A stretch of 64,000 bases of DNA, taken from positions 11,309,814-11,373,813 of the forward strand of contig OZ017770.1 in the NCBI GenBank assembly GCA_963969345.1. The letters run 5' to 3'. This document shows positions 36,411 to 48,082 of the stretch, piece after piece. The position numbers were made by a program, and so were the translations under genes. Below the pieces are notes generated by a model, which saw only the letters and a program-made list of their open reading frames with translations, was not told the origin of the DNA and did not search any database. Source of the DNA: Turbatrix aceti (taxonomy: Eukaryota > Nematoda > Chromadorea > Rhabditida > Panagrolaimidae). The stretch's first letter is position 1. Every line of letters starts with the position of its first letter.

Positions 36411-39400
36411 ATGATACAAAATGCATTTCATTTTAACCAAGAAAAGGCTTATCATTGCTCCGGACCACATCTGTTAGTTAGCATGTCGCCATCAACACTG
36501 GTTTATTTTATTTGCCTGTCGTTATTAATTCATGTTTTCTATGGTAAGTTGACAGCATCTCAAACATTTTATATACATATGTATATTGAAAATCAAAACC
36601 TGCATGTTTTTGCAGCTTCTCGGGTTTCCTTTGACGCTGCAGACCGAGTATTTCGAATTCAACACTTAGGCGAAACTGAAAATTTGGAAAACATTACACA
36701 ATCGTCAATATTTATACAAAATGGTTGCCTATATAATCCCGAACAAGTCTTGAATGCAAAATACGGAAAGCAAAGTTTTACACTTCCCTTATACACCGAC
36801 TCCGAAAATTTATACTGCGCCATTATACTAAAGCCTGTGCAAAAAACAATTTCCATTGTATGTTTCCGCGTTTTATATTTTTTAGTGGTTGTGAAAATAA
36901 TTTTGGATCCTTGCAGGAACAACCATTCGTTGACATTGTTGTGTACCGCGATGACCTGTGGACAAATACCCATAGACAAAAAATTTGCGTCACTGTAAAA
37001 TTCCGAAATCAAAAGGGTGGTAGTTTGTTGGGTTCATGTACTTTTGACGAAAAAGATGCATTTGTGAATACTTGTCTTATACGAAAAGATATTCCTTTGT
37101 CCTGGTTTGACCTCAACAGAAACTATTCTGCGACTGCTTCAGCAACGGCTAACAAGTTTTCAACGACCCCCGAAGACGTATGCACTGCACTTTTGCATTT
37201 TTTATGGGGTATACAATTTTTTTTAGAATATTTTGAATCTTTTCTATTCAGTGGGCTCATATTGCAATGCTAATCAAAATAAAGCATTGGAACAAAAAAT
37301 AACGATACTAAGCGATATTGATAGGCTACAAATAATGCCACTGAGCGCCCATGAGTCGGGGTAAGTACTGTTTATTGTTTAATGGCTTGCTATCTTTTTT
37401 TTCTCTGCTCCTTTTTTTCCCCTTCATCTTTAATGGCCCTCCATTTTTCAGTCATTTATCATTGTTATCAAATGCAAACCAATCCTTTGCATACGGACTG
37501 CCGTCGCCTTTACTTTTACATTTTCGAAACAACCACCAGGCTAAAAGCCATGCTTTACAACAGATTAGTGTCAAAGTATGGGTAGATTCAAGAACAGAAG
37601 TTGTATCTGTTATTCCACTTTGCTCGACTGAATGGTCGCTGAAAATAACTCCCCCCAAGTCCCCAACATTTCATACCACATTTTTGCTTCAAAATGTGAC
37701 GATTCAGGAAAACAATAAAAATAATTTTTTGCTTGGTTTTCTTGTAAAGCTAAAATCTGAAACCAACTCCGCTCTTGCCTCTTTCGACGACAATATTTTA
37801 ACCTTTCACTGGGTTATTCAGTTTCAATTTGATAATGGAAGCGTATCATCAGAGGATGGGATTGTTACCAAATTTGTGTTCACTCATTCAACTGCACTCT
37901 CAGTAGTTCCTGTTTTTAAAGTCAGTTTTGACAACAATTAGAAGGTTTTTAATGTTAGCTTTTTCCAGGATCACAACTTGCTAAACACCGCTGTTATATC
38001 TGGTATTCAAAGCATGATAACTATGAGGATAATTTCTGTTCTACAAAATGGCACGCTTCGAGACGTTACCGACGAAGCGCAATGCATCAGCCTCGAGCCT
38101 AGGTTACTTAAGGTTTCACCCACATGCACATCAGTTTTTGTCGATGGATCTGAGCTTCGGGGTAGCCGTAGAGTTGAAATTAATATCAAATACAAAGATG
38201 CAACAACAATAGAATTCTTCCGCGTATGGTACCCCAAATTGCCTATTACAGTTTGGGTTTCAGATTCTGTATTGAACGCAATAAATGTCTGGCAAATTGC
38301 AACATGGAAAACACTTCCGAATAAAAAACGTCATCGTCGTAATGCTCATCAATTTTCGTGTAAAAACAGATATCAACAAACTGAGGTCAGAGTTCTGGCC
38401 GCATTTCAAGTTGTTGATGAAGCTACAGGCGAACGAACGTATTTGACAAAAAGTCATGATGTCATGTTTGACGTTACGCAACTTGCCGTGGGCCGTATAC
38501 AGAGTACAGATCCATACATTGTGTCACTCAAAGTTATCAATGGTCGACTGATTGGCATACCACATAGAACAGGAAGTGTAAGATTTGTTGTCAAAGCTTT
38601 AGTGCCTACAATTGACTATGGAAGTGTCAGCGTTGCTGTAAGTTTATAATTGACACTTAAAAAAGCCACGTTAGATAATCTATACATTTTTTTCTCAAAA
38701 CGACACATTGTCCCAATATATTTTTTTTGTCATTTTTAGGTTGTTGATGACCAGGTGTCAGCTATAAAGTTGATTGTGCAAACAATATCTGAAGTCTCTA
38801 TGTTTATTCGACACAATCCCGTTGAGATTTCCGACTTTGCACTTGTCACACACGCTTCTCGTTACTTTACCCAACCGTTTGAAGTATGTTTTTGTTTTCA
38901 AATTGCTTACGTTATTTTCTTTTTAGCATGGAAACGTACAAATTTACATTTTATACTCAGATGGTCGCATAGAAGACTTGGCGAACGTTGACACAAAGGA
39001 ATATTCTCTTAGTATATATTCTAACAACGAACAAGTACTCAGAATATCTCAAAAACCCAACGTGTTTAACGTTGAAATAATTTTATTAAAACAGGCATTC
39101 GAAACATCTCTCATAGCTGAGCTTTACTGCCCCACATTTTGCGACGATGTCGAGAGTCCACCGATGGCGGTAGGGCAAAGTCTTATTTATGCAGATTTCG
39201 AAAATCCTCAAATAGAAGATCGTCGTAGTGTGGACAACTCAAGTGATGTTGCTCACATCCATAAGACAGATAAAGCTGTAAAAGATTCACGATTTGGACG
39301 ATTGACTATAATTATCGTCCTGCTTTGTCTTACAGCTTTTATTTTGGTATTTCAATTTTTCTCCGGGAACAACAGATTTCTTAATAACGGGTACGAAAAG

Positions 39401-40024
39401 TTGATTTTGCCTATTTTAACTCGGATCAATTCAATGACGCCTTTATCTGACGAATGCGAAGTCAAAGACACCCGTGATTGGGTGTGGATATCAAAGAACC
39501 AATTAAGCATGACCAACAGCAACCCATCCGGTCGTAACTCCGAAAACCCATTGCCAAAAAAACAGCATAGCAGCACCGATGCTTTTTCTATTGGTGGTAG
39601 TACAACAGACACACAAAAAAGTGTTTCGGTGTCCTATCGAGGAAGCGAAATCAGTGTCTATCTTGGAAGACAAGCTGACGTTGAGGTACATGAAAACAAC
39701 CAAAAAAAAATTACATTGCATTTGCAGGTAAATGACAAAATGTCGGCATCCGTTTACTATGAATCCATGACGCGTCGACCAATGTTGGTGCACAACGCAA
39801 GTCTCTGTAGAAGCAATGGCTATCAAAATCACGTGATGGATCGTCCTTATTTTTACACTTCAGATCCATACTACTACACAATTGACCACAATTCATCGAC
39901 ACATAACGAAAGAAATCATACCAAAATAAGAGACGGTGACAGCGTGGCGTACCAGCCATGGACTCGAACTCAATCAAAGGACTATGATCTTCGTCACGCA
40001 CATGCGCGTGAAACAATGGCATAA
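36411..40024 (+). CDS. tmem-132: TMEM132 family transmembrane protein
   Basis: Type I cell-surface protein of 1,049 aa in eight exons: 36411-36543, 36616-36857, 36917-37177, 37227-37360, 37452-37920, 37969-38637, 38740-38883, 38927-40024. A signal segment (STLVYFICLSLLIHVFYG) follows Met at 36483, which is a likely alternative start. The long ectodomain carries family landmarks: LLNTAVISGIQSMITMRIIS, DVTDEAQCISLEPRLLKVSP, FRVWYPKLPITVWVSDSVLN and YQQTEVRVLAAFQV. The membrane helix is LTIIIVLLCLTAFILVFQFF at about residue 810, followed by a cytoplasmic tail with the conserved DWVWI motif. Vertebrate members are neuronal adhesion/cytoskeleton-linked proteins; the function here is inferred from family only. 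AATAAA is at 40040. It is the last conserved gene before the subtelomere. Confidence 0.9.
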
Positions 40025-41173
40025 TGTATTGCGGGTAAAAATAAAACACATTTGCTTTGTGAAGACAATATAGTTAATTTAATTTCATTTCATTTCATTT
40101 ATTACTCTTACTCGTGCTAATTACTGATCACAAAATCTTAAAGAGATAGTGGAGAGTATCGGGAAGAGGGCGCCGTCAATCGTACCTGCGGCCACGTCGT
40201 GGAGGAAAAAATGCAAAAAAATCGCTGACAAAAGAAAAAGAAACCGGAAGAAACTTATGCTTTACAAAAAGAAAAAAGTCTCGGCACGATTTGCAAGACT
40301 TTTTATTTTCCTTCTAATCTGTAAAAATAGCGCTAATTGTACAGCAAACAGTTCGAATTCTTGCTCTGTACAGTTTACATAATTGCGTTTTTATTTTGTA
40401 CAGTATCTGTAAATGTTCTGTGCTTGCACAAGGCTCTGTAAAAACGCAGTTAGTAGACCTTTGGAAGTCGCTGTAACCTTCAATGTCAATGTATCCAGAA
40501 AAACCGTTCTCGGAAATCTTCGGAATCTTGACCCCGCTCGAGTCATGCAAATACCTGCACAAATACCTCCAAGTCTGCCGGTATAGTTGGCCTCGGAGTA
40601 TTCTATCGCGAAAGTTGCCTGTTCAGAGTTGTTCGATGCTCACCAAATTGCTCTAGCTCACTGCTCGCTCCTGCTCAGCTCACGAGCGCGAGCGAAGCGA
40701 GCGCGAAAAATTGGTGTGCTCAATGAGCATGAGCAGAGCGAGCGGAAAAAGTTGATTTGCTCAAAGAGCGCAAGCAGAGCGAGCGCGAAAAATTTTTAAA
40801 ATGAACACTGCTCACTATAAACTTAGTGCTACAAATACTAAAATACTGGTAATTTTGATCAAAAACACGATGTTGGGGGTATCGCCAAGTAGTATAAGGT
40901 CTTTCTTTTAGTGAGGGACTGAAGTTGTGACTCAAACTTCACTTTTTTTTTTTTTTTTTTTAGTATGTGAAAGAAAAGATATTTATTTATACATATTTTT
41001 ATAAATGTTTTTCCGTTTTTTTTGTTTTTTTAACCGTACTTGTAACTGCGGTTTTGACAAGACGGAAAAATAAAAAAATGGAATATTCTCGTTTCAAAAG
41101 TACGTTTTTTTTTCAACCGCACATAAACAATGACTAAAGTTGTACTGTTTTCAGAAAAATAAAAAGTGAAACC
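40025..41173. other. Transition from genic to subtelomeric sequence
   Basis: Begins with the TMEM132 3' end and ATTTC simple repeats at 40081-40100. A basic ORF at 40149-40382 has no splice context or family match and is not called. The GAGCGA-rich element follows at 40624-40810, and then AT-rich sequence leads into the A/B/C repeat block. Confidence 0.5.
40624..40810. repeat. GAGCGAGCG/CGCTCGCTC self-complementary element
   Basis: A 187-bp island of GCTC/GAGC units whose left half (TGCTCGCTCCTGCTC) is complementary to its right half (GAGCAGAGCGAGCG). Ends are CAGAGTTGTTCG and AATGAACACTG, loosely inverted, resembling the CAGTGTT ends of the elements at 11039 and 17721. No target duplication was seen. 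Confidence 0.45.
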
Positions 41174-42010
41174 CACGGAGCATGTATTCTTGTGAAAAAA
41201 ATATTCTATATCCAAGTTAGACATAAATTACCTTGGATTTTTTGTTGCGACAAAAAATACCTGATTTTTCTTTATTCTGTATTTAGAATCAACCAGAAGC
41301 GTTTTGATGCCAAAATACGTCAATTGATTTTGTTGAATCAAGGAATGTTTTCTGTCACCCAAAAAACAGAAGTAAAAAATATATTGACAAAATTTTTAAT
41401 TTGAGAAATTTTTTTTGTACGGCATCCTCTTCTCCCCTTTTCTAACCACCCAATGCCACCCCCAGCGACTCACAGCGATACCCGGCACGACAAAATTTTT
41501 GACCTGAGAAAATGTTTTTGAACGGCATTATAAGTGTAGTTTTCCCGCAAGTCACAGCGCGGCCCATTTTCCAGTTATTGTTTATCCACAAATTAGCGTA
41601 AAATTCTACTTACGACTTGATTTGATCACGGAGCATGTATTCTTGTGAAAAAAATATTCTATATCCAAGTTAGACATAAATTACCTTGGATTTTTTGTTG
41701 CGACAAAAAATACCTGATTTTTCTTTATTCTGTATTTAAAATCAACCAGAAGCGTTTTGATGCCAAAATACGTCAATTGATTTTGTTGAAAAAAAGAATG
41801 CCTCCTGCCACCCAAAAAACAGAAGTAAAGAATATATTGACAAAATTTTTGATATGGGAAATTTTTTTTTATACGGCATCCTCTTCTCCCCTTTTCTAAC
41901 TACCCAGTGCCACCCCCAGCGACTCATCAGCGATACCCGGTACGACAAAATTTTTGAACTGAGAAAATGTTTTTGAACGGCATTATAAGCATTATAACAC
42001 AGCGCGGCCC
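41174..42010 (+). repeat. Subtelomeric A repeat, two copies, forward
   Basis: Copy 1 (41174-41629, about 456 bp) begins CACGGAGCATGTATTCTTG; copy 2 (41630 to about 42010) is truncated. Both contain the ATAAATTACCTTGGATTTTT region and differ in a small cassette (TCAAGGAATGTTTTCTGTC versus AAAAAGAATGCCTCCTGCC). A 70-aa frame recurs in them but only because the DNA is repeated. Confidence 0.8.
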
Positions 42011-42039
42011 ATTTTCCAGTTATTTTCCAGTTATTTATG

Positions 42040-42308
42040 TTACAGAAAGTACGGTCCTTTACTGTCTAATTCAATGACGTTGGCGAGTTGTATGCTAAAT
42101 TTTTTTTGATGGGAAAAATTCTCATCAGAACAGTATACAAGCAATTGGCATAGTATCCGCGTCGCGCGGTTTCAACGGCATGACCACGATAGACTGTTAC
42201 CACCCTTCAGGGATGTGCGAACCGATGAGTCGATTCGCGACGCGCTTGCCGAATGCAGCTATGCTAATGTGTTACAGTGCCTAGAGGTATTGTTCCCGCC
42301 AAAAAATT
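42040..42308 (+). repeat. Subtelomeric C repeat, copy 1
   Basis: About 270 bp containing AAAGTACGGTCCTTTACTG, TATCCGCGTCGCGCGG and GAGTCGATTCGCGACGCGC, ending TTCCCGCCAAAAAATTAA. It is nearly identical to 45443-45712. It separates forward A copies from inverted ones. Confidence 0.75.
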
Positions 42309-43052
42309 AAAACTACACTTATAATGCCGTTCAAAAACATTTTGTCAGGTCAAAAATTTTGTCGTGCCGGGTATCGCTGTGAGTCGCTGGGGGTGGCATT
42401 GGGTGGTTAGAAAAGGGGAGAAGAGGATGCCGTACAAAAAAAATTTCTCAAATTAAAAATTTTGTCAATATATTTTTTACTTCTGTTTTTTGGGTGACAG
42501 AAAACATTCCTTGATTCAACAAAATGAATTGACGTATTTTGGCATCAAAACGCTTCTGGTTGATTCTAAATACAGAATAAAGAAAAATCAGGTATTTATT
42601 GTCGCAACAAAAAATCCAAGGTAATTTATGTCTAACTTGGATATAGAATATTTTTTTCACAAGAATACATGCTCCGTGATCAAATCAAGTCGTAAGTAGA
42701 ATTTTATGCTAATTTGTGGATAAACAATAACTGGAAAATGGGCCGCGCTGTGACTTGCGGGAAAACTACACTTATAATGCCGTTCAAAAACATTTTCTCA
42801 GGTCAAAAATTTTGTCGTGCCGGGTATCGCTGTGAGTCGCTGGGGGTGGCATTGGGTGGTTAGAAAAGGGGAGAAGAGGATGCCGTACAAAAAAAATTTC
42901 TCAAATTAAAAATTTTGTCAATATATTTTTTACTTCTGTTTTTTGGGTGGCAGGAGGCATTCTTTTTTTTCAACAAAATCAATTGACGTATTTTGGCATC
43001 AAAACGCTTCTGGTTGATTCTAAATACAGAATAAAGAAAAATCAGGTATTTT

Positions 43053-43447
43053 TGAAAAAATAATGATTTTTAAAAACGAGCAAAAAATAAGTTTAGAATC
43101 AATTTAGCAAAAAGGGTTTTAACCGACAAAACGTATTGCTAGAACACTACTTTATTACCACTTGGCCCGGTAGTGACAGCGCTGCTTGTTTGAGAATAAA
43201 AAATTAAAACTTTGAAAAATTCACAATTCAGGTGAATTATTGTTTTTAAGATTAATTACCGGAGTTTTGTAAGTAGAGCACCAATATTTCGCATAAAAAA
43301 CCGCGACATGTAAATGATAGCTACAATCAATATATTCTGAATTTTGGACTATTAGGGGAAAAAGAACTAAGCTACAGAAAAATTTTAATTTTTTTTCAAG
43401 TCAATTTTTTTTTGTTTTATGTGGAATAAACAAAAATCAGGTATTTT
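43053..43447 (+). repeat. B repeat copy 1
   Basis: About 395 bp inserted within an inverted A unit. AAAAATCAGGTATTTTT occurs on both sides, like a target duplication or shared recombination site. The interior includes CCACTTGGCCCGGTAGTGAC. Confidence 0.7.
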
Positions 43448-43901
43448 TCGTCGCAACAAAAAATCCAAGGTAATTTATGTCTAACTTGGATATAGAATAT
43501 TTTTTTCACAAGAATACATGCTCCGTGATCAAATCAAGTCGTAAGTAGAATTTTATGCTAATTTGTGGATAAACAATAACTGGAAAATGGGCCGCGCTGT
43601 GACTTGCGGGAAAACTACACTTATAATGCCGTTCAAAAACATTTTCTCAGGTCAAAAATTTTGTCGTGCCGGGTATCGCTGTGAGTCGCTGGGGGTGGCA
43701 TTGGGTGGTTAGAAAAGGGGAGAAGAGGATGCCGTACAAAAAAAATTTCTCAAATCAAAAATTTTGTCAATATATTTTTTACTTCTGTTTTTTGGGTGGC
43801 AGGAGGCATTCTTTTTTTTCAACAAAATCAATTGACGTATTTTGGCATCAAAACGCTTCTGGTTGATTCTAAATACAGAATAAAGAAAAATCAGGTATTT
43901 T

Positions 43902-44296
43902 TGAAAAAATAATGATTTTTAAAAACGAGCAAAAAATAAGTTTAGAATCAATTTAGCAAAAAGGGTTTTAACCGACAAAACGTATTGCTAGAACACTACT
44001 TTATTACCACTTGGCCCGGTAGTGACAGCGCTGCTTGTTTGAGAATAAAAAATTAAAACTTTGAAAAATTCACAATTCAGGTGAATTATTGTTTTTAAGA
44101 TTAATTACCGGAGTTTTGTAAGTAGAGCACCAATATTTCGCATAAAAAACCGCGACATGTAAATGATAGCTACAATCAATATATTCTGAATTTTGGACTA
44201 TTAGGGGAAAAAGAATTAAGCTACAGAAAAATTTTAATTTTTTTTCAAGTCAATTTTTTTTTGTTTTATGTGGAATAAACAAAAATCAGGTATTTT
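43902..44296 (+). repeat. B repeat copy 2
   Basis: Nearly identical to copy 1, at the same position in the next A unit, so it arose by amplification of the composite rather than by a second insertion. Confidence 0.7.
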
Positions 44297-44892
44297 TCGT
44301 CGCAACAAAAAATCCAAGGTAATTTATGTCTAACTTGGATATAGAATGTTTTTTTCACAAGAATACATGCTCCGTGATCAAATCAAGTCGTAAGTAGAAT
44401 TTTATGCTAATTTGTGGATAAACAATAACTGGAAAATGGGCCGCGCTGTGACTTGCGGGAAAACTACACTTATAATGCCGTTCAAAAACATTTTCTCAGG
44501 TCAAAAATTTTGTCGTGCCGGGTATCGCTGTGAGTCGCTGGGGGTGGCATTGTGTGGTTAGAAAAGGGGAGAAGAGGATGCCGTACAAAAAAAATTTCTC
44601 AAATCAAAAATTTTGTCAATATATTTTTTACTTCTGTTTTTTGGGTGACAGAAAACATTCTTTGATTCAACAAAATCAATTGACGTATTTTGGCATCAAA
44701 ACGCTTCTGGTTGATTCTAAATACAGAATAAAGAAAAATGAGGTATTTTTTGTCGCAACAAAAAATCCAAGGTAATTTATGTCTAACTTGGATATAGAAT
44801 GCTTTTTTCACAAGAATACATGCTCCTTGATCAAATCAAGTCGTAATTAGAATTTTATGCTAATTTGTGGATTCACAATAACGGGAAAATGT

Positions 44893-45283
44893 TCCGCGCT
44901 GTATTTTTGAAAAAATAATGATTTTTTAAAACGAGCAAAAAATAAGTTTAGAATCAATTTAGCAAAAAGGGTTTTAACCGACAAAACGTATTGCTAGAAC
45001 ACTACTTTATTACCACTTGGCCCGGTAGTGACAGCGCTGCTTGTTTGAGAATAAAAAATTAAAACTTTGAAAAATTCACAATTCAGGTGAATTATTGTTT
45101 TTAAAATTAATTACCGGAGTTTTGTAAGTAGAGCACCAATATTTCGCATAAAAAACCGCGACATGTAAATGATAGCTACAATAAATATGTTCTGAATTTT
45201 GGACTATTAGGGGAAAAAAAATTAAGCTACAGAAAAATTTTAATTTTTTTTTCAAGTCAATTTTTTTTGTTTTATGTGGAATG
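44893..45283 (+). repeat. B repeat copy 3, at a different A junction
   Basis: Here the B sequence joins A at CCGCGCTGTATTTTTGAAAA instead of the usual ATCAGGTATTTTTG junction, so a deletion or separate recombination made this end. The right end gives way to non-repeat sequence at about 45284. Confidence 0.65.
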
Positions 45284-45442
45284 CGCGGTGCTAAAAATGT
45301 TGTACCAACAAACTAATTTAACTGAAGGTGGTTGTACCAACAAACATACTGTGTGTGGTATATGTCTGTGTGTCGGTGTAACAAAATGAAGCATACACGC
45401 ACACACTTTGCATAATTAATAAATACTGTGAGGTTACACCAC

Positions 45443-46001
45443 AGAAAGTACGGTCCTTTACTGTCTAATTCAATGACGTCAGCGAGTTGTATGCTAAATT
45501 TTTTTTGATGGGAAAAATTCTCATCAGAACTGTATACAAGCAATTGGCATAGTATCCGCGTCGCGCGGTTTCAACGGCATGACCACGATAGACTGTTACC
45601 ACCCTTCAGGGATGTGCGAACCGATGAGTCGATTCGCGACGCGCTTGCCGAATGCAGCTATGCTAATGTGTTACAGTGCCTAGAGGTATTGTTCCCGCCA
45701 AAAAATTAAACACACAGTTCGTTTACCGTACTGAGGTCAACATTCAAACCTGTTGCCACTCTTCAGGAATGTGCGAACCGATGAGTCGATTCGCGACGCG
45801 CTTGCCGAATGTAGCTATGCCAATGTGTTACTGTGATGAGAAGTATTTTTCCCGCCAAAAATTTTAACACACAGTTCGTTTACCGTAATGAGGTCAACAT
45901 TCAAACCTGTTGTCACTTTTCAGGAATGTGCGAACCGTTGAGTCGATTCGCGACGCGCTTGCCGAATGTAGCTATGCCAATGCGTTACTGTGCCAAGAGG
46001 T
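45443..46001 (+). repeat. C repeat copies 2-4 in tandem
   Basis: A full C unit (45443-45712) is followed by two partial units (45713-45867 and 45868-46001). Each partial unit starts CACACAGTTCGTTTACCG and carries GAGTCGATTCGCGACGCGC; the first two units end in TTCCCGCCAAAA. The partial copies diverge by several bases. Confidence 0.7.
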
Positions 46002-46009
46002 ATCAAAAG

Positions 46010-46068
46010 TTTAAAGGCAAACACATATTTGAATTATTGCTACCGTTAAACGCCATGGATGAAGTCCA
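46010..46068. repeat. Short segment shared with 58670-58731
   Basis: Contains TGCTACCGTTAAACGCCATG and GATGAAGTCCA, matching 58670-58731 with a few differences. It links the inner repeat block to the sequence next to the telomere. Confidence 0.6.
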
Positions 46069-46189
46069 CCAACCTTCAAAAAGGCACTGTTGATGTTGAG
46101 GGTCAAACTTGCAAAAAAATTACTAAAATTTTTATCAGGAACCCGTCCAACCATTGTTTTAAAGTTTTTAAGATCAAAATCAACGGCTT

Positions 46190-48082
46190 GTCAATATATT
46201 TTTTACTTCTGTTTTATGGGTGACAGAAAACATTCTTTGATTCAACAAAATCAATTGACATATTTTGGCATCAAAACGCTTCTGGTTGATTCTAAATACA
46301 GAATAAAGAAAAATCAGGTATTTTTTGTCGCAACAAAAAATCCAAGGTAATTTTTGTCTAACTTGGATATAGAAGGTTTTTTTCACAAGAATACATGCTC
46401 CGTGATCAAATCAAGTCGTAAGTAGAATTTTATGCTAATTTGTGGATAAACAATAACTGGAAAATGGGCCGCGCTGTGACTTGCGGGAAAACTACACTTA
46501 TAATGCCGTTCAAAAACATTTTCTCAGTTTAAAAATTTTGTCGTACCGGGTATCGCTGATGAGTCGTTGGGGGTGGCACTGGGTAGTTAGAAAAGGGGAG
46601 AAGAGGATGCCGTATAAAAAAAAATTTCCCATATCAAAAATTTTGTCAATATATTCTTTACTTCTGTTTTTTGGGTGGCAGGAGGCATTCTTTTTTTTCA
46701 ACAAAATCAATTGACGTATTTTGGCATCAAAACGCTTCTGGTTGATTCTAAATACAGAATAAAAAAAAATCAGGTATTTTTTGTCGCAACAAAAAATCCA
46801 AGGTAATTTATGTCTAACTTGGATATAGAATATTTTTTTCACAAGAATACATGCTCCGTGATCAAATCAAGTCGTAAGTAGAATTTTATGCTAATTTGTG
46901 GATAAATAATAACTGGAAAATGGGCCGCGCTGTGACTTGCGGGAAAACTACACTTATAATGCCGTTCAAAAACATTTTCTCAGTTTAAAAATTTTGTCGT
47001 ACCGGGTATCGCTGATGAGTCGTTGGGGGTGGCACTGGGTAGTTAGAAAAGGGGAGAAGAGGATGCCGTATAAAAAAAAATTTCCCATATCAAAAATTTT
47101 GTCAATATATTTTTTACTTCTGTTTTTTGGGTGGCAGGAGGCATTCTTTTTTTTCAACAAAATCAATTGACGTATTTTGGCATCAAAACGCTTCTGGTTG
47201 ATTCTAAATACAGAATAAAGAAAAATCAGGTATTTTTGAAAAAATAATGATTTTTAAAAACGAGCAAAAAATAAGTTTAGAATCAATTTAGCAAAAAGGG
47301 TTTTAACCGACAAAACGTATTGCTAGAACACTACTTTATTACCACTTGGCCCGGTAGTGACAGCGCTGCTTGTTTGAGAATAAAAAATTAAAACTTTGAA
47401 AAATTCACAATTCAGGTGAATTATTGTTTTTAAGATTAATTACCGGAGTTTTGTAAGTAGAGCACCAATATTTCGCATAAAAAACCGCGACATGTAAATG
47501 ATAGCTACAATCAATATATTCTGAATTTTGGACTATTAGGGGAAAAAGAATTAAGCTACAGAAAAATTTTAATTTTTTTTCAAGTCAATTTTTTTTTGTT
47601 TTATGTGGAATAAACAAAAATCAGGTATTTTTCGTCGCAACAAAAAATCCAAGGTAATTTATGTCTAACTTGGATATAGAATGTTTTTTTCACAAGAATA
47701 CATGCTCCGTGATCAAATCAAGTCGTAAGTAGAATTTTATGCTAATTTGTGGATAAACAATAACTGGAAAATGGGCCGCGCTGCGACTTGCGGGAAAACT
47801 ACACTTATAATGCCGTTCAAAAACATTTTCTCAGGTCAAAAATTTTGTCGTGCCGGGTATCGCTGTGAGTCGCTGGGGGTGGCATTGTGTGGTTAGAAAA
47901 GGGGAGAAGAGGATGCCGTACAAAAAAAATTTCTCAAATCAAAAATTTTGTCAATATATTTTTTACTTCTGTTTTTTGGGTGACAGAAAACATTCTTTGA
48001 TTCAACAAAATCAATTGACGTATTTTGGCATCAAAACGCTTCTGGTTGATTCTAAATACAGAATAAAGAAAAATCAGGTATT
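46190..48082 (-). repeat. Second block of inverted A repeats
   Basis: Inverted A units with junctions at 46490, 46946 and 47797 (456-bp and 851-bp spacing). A B copy lies at 47233-47628. The first unit is truncated on the left at about 46190. Two units share CAGTTTAAAAATTTTGTCGTACC and CTGATGAGTCGTTGG variants also seen in forward copy 2, defining subfamilies. Confidence 0.75.
47233..47628 (+). repeat. B repeat copy 4
   Basis: Same junctions and near-identical sequence to copies 1 and 2, within an inverted A unit. Confidence 0.7.

Larger units (their letters stand above)
42310..44892 (-). repeat. Subtelomeric A repeats, inverted, with B insertions
   Basis: Inverted A units whose AACTACACTTATAATG junction falls at 42311, 42764, 43613 and 44462. 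Spacing is 453 bp without and 849 bp with the B insert. B copies lie at 43053-43447 and 43902-44296. Copies differ by few bases, indicating recent amplification of the 849-bp A+B composite. Confidence 0.8.

Noticed and set aside
37251..37360. Alternative TTCAG acceptor for TMEM132 exon 4
   Set aside because: It would shift the frame and hit a stop; the upstream TTTTTTTTAG at 37226 keeps the frame open.
45770..45815. Hammerhead-ribozyme-like CCGATGAGTCG...CGACGC in C repeats
   Set aside because: The CUGAUGA core is changed and the required GAAA after stem II is absent.
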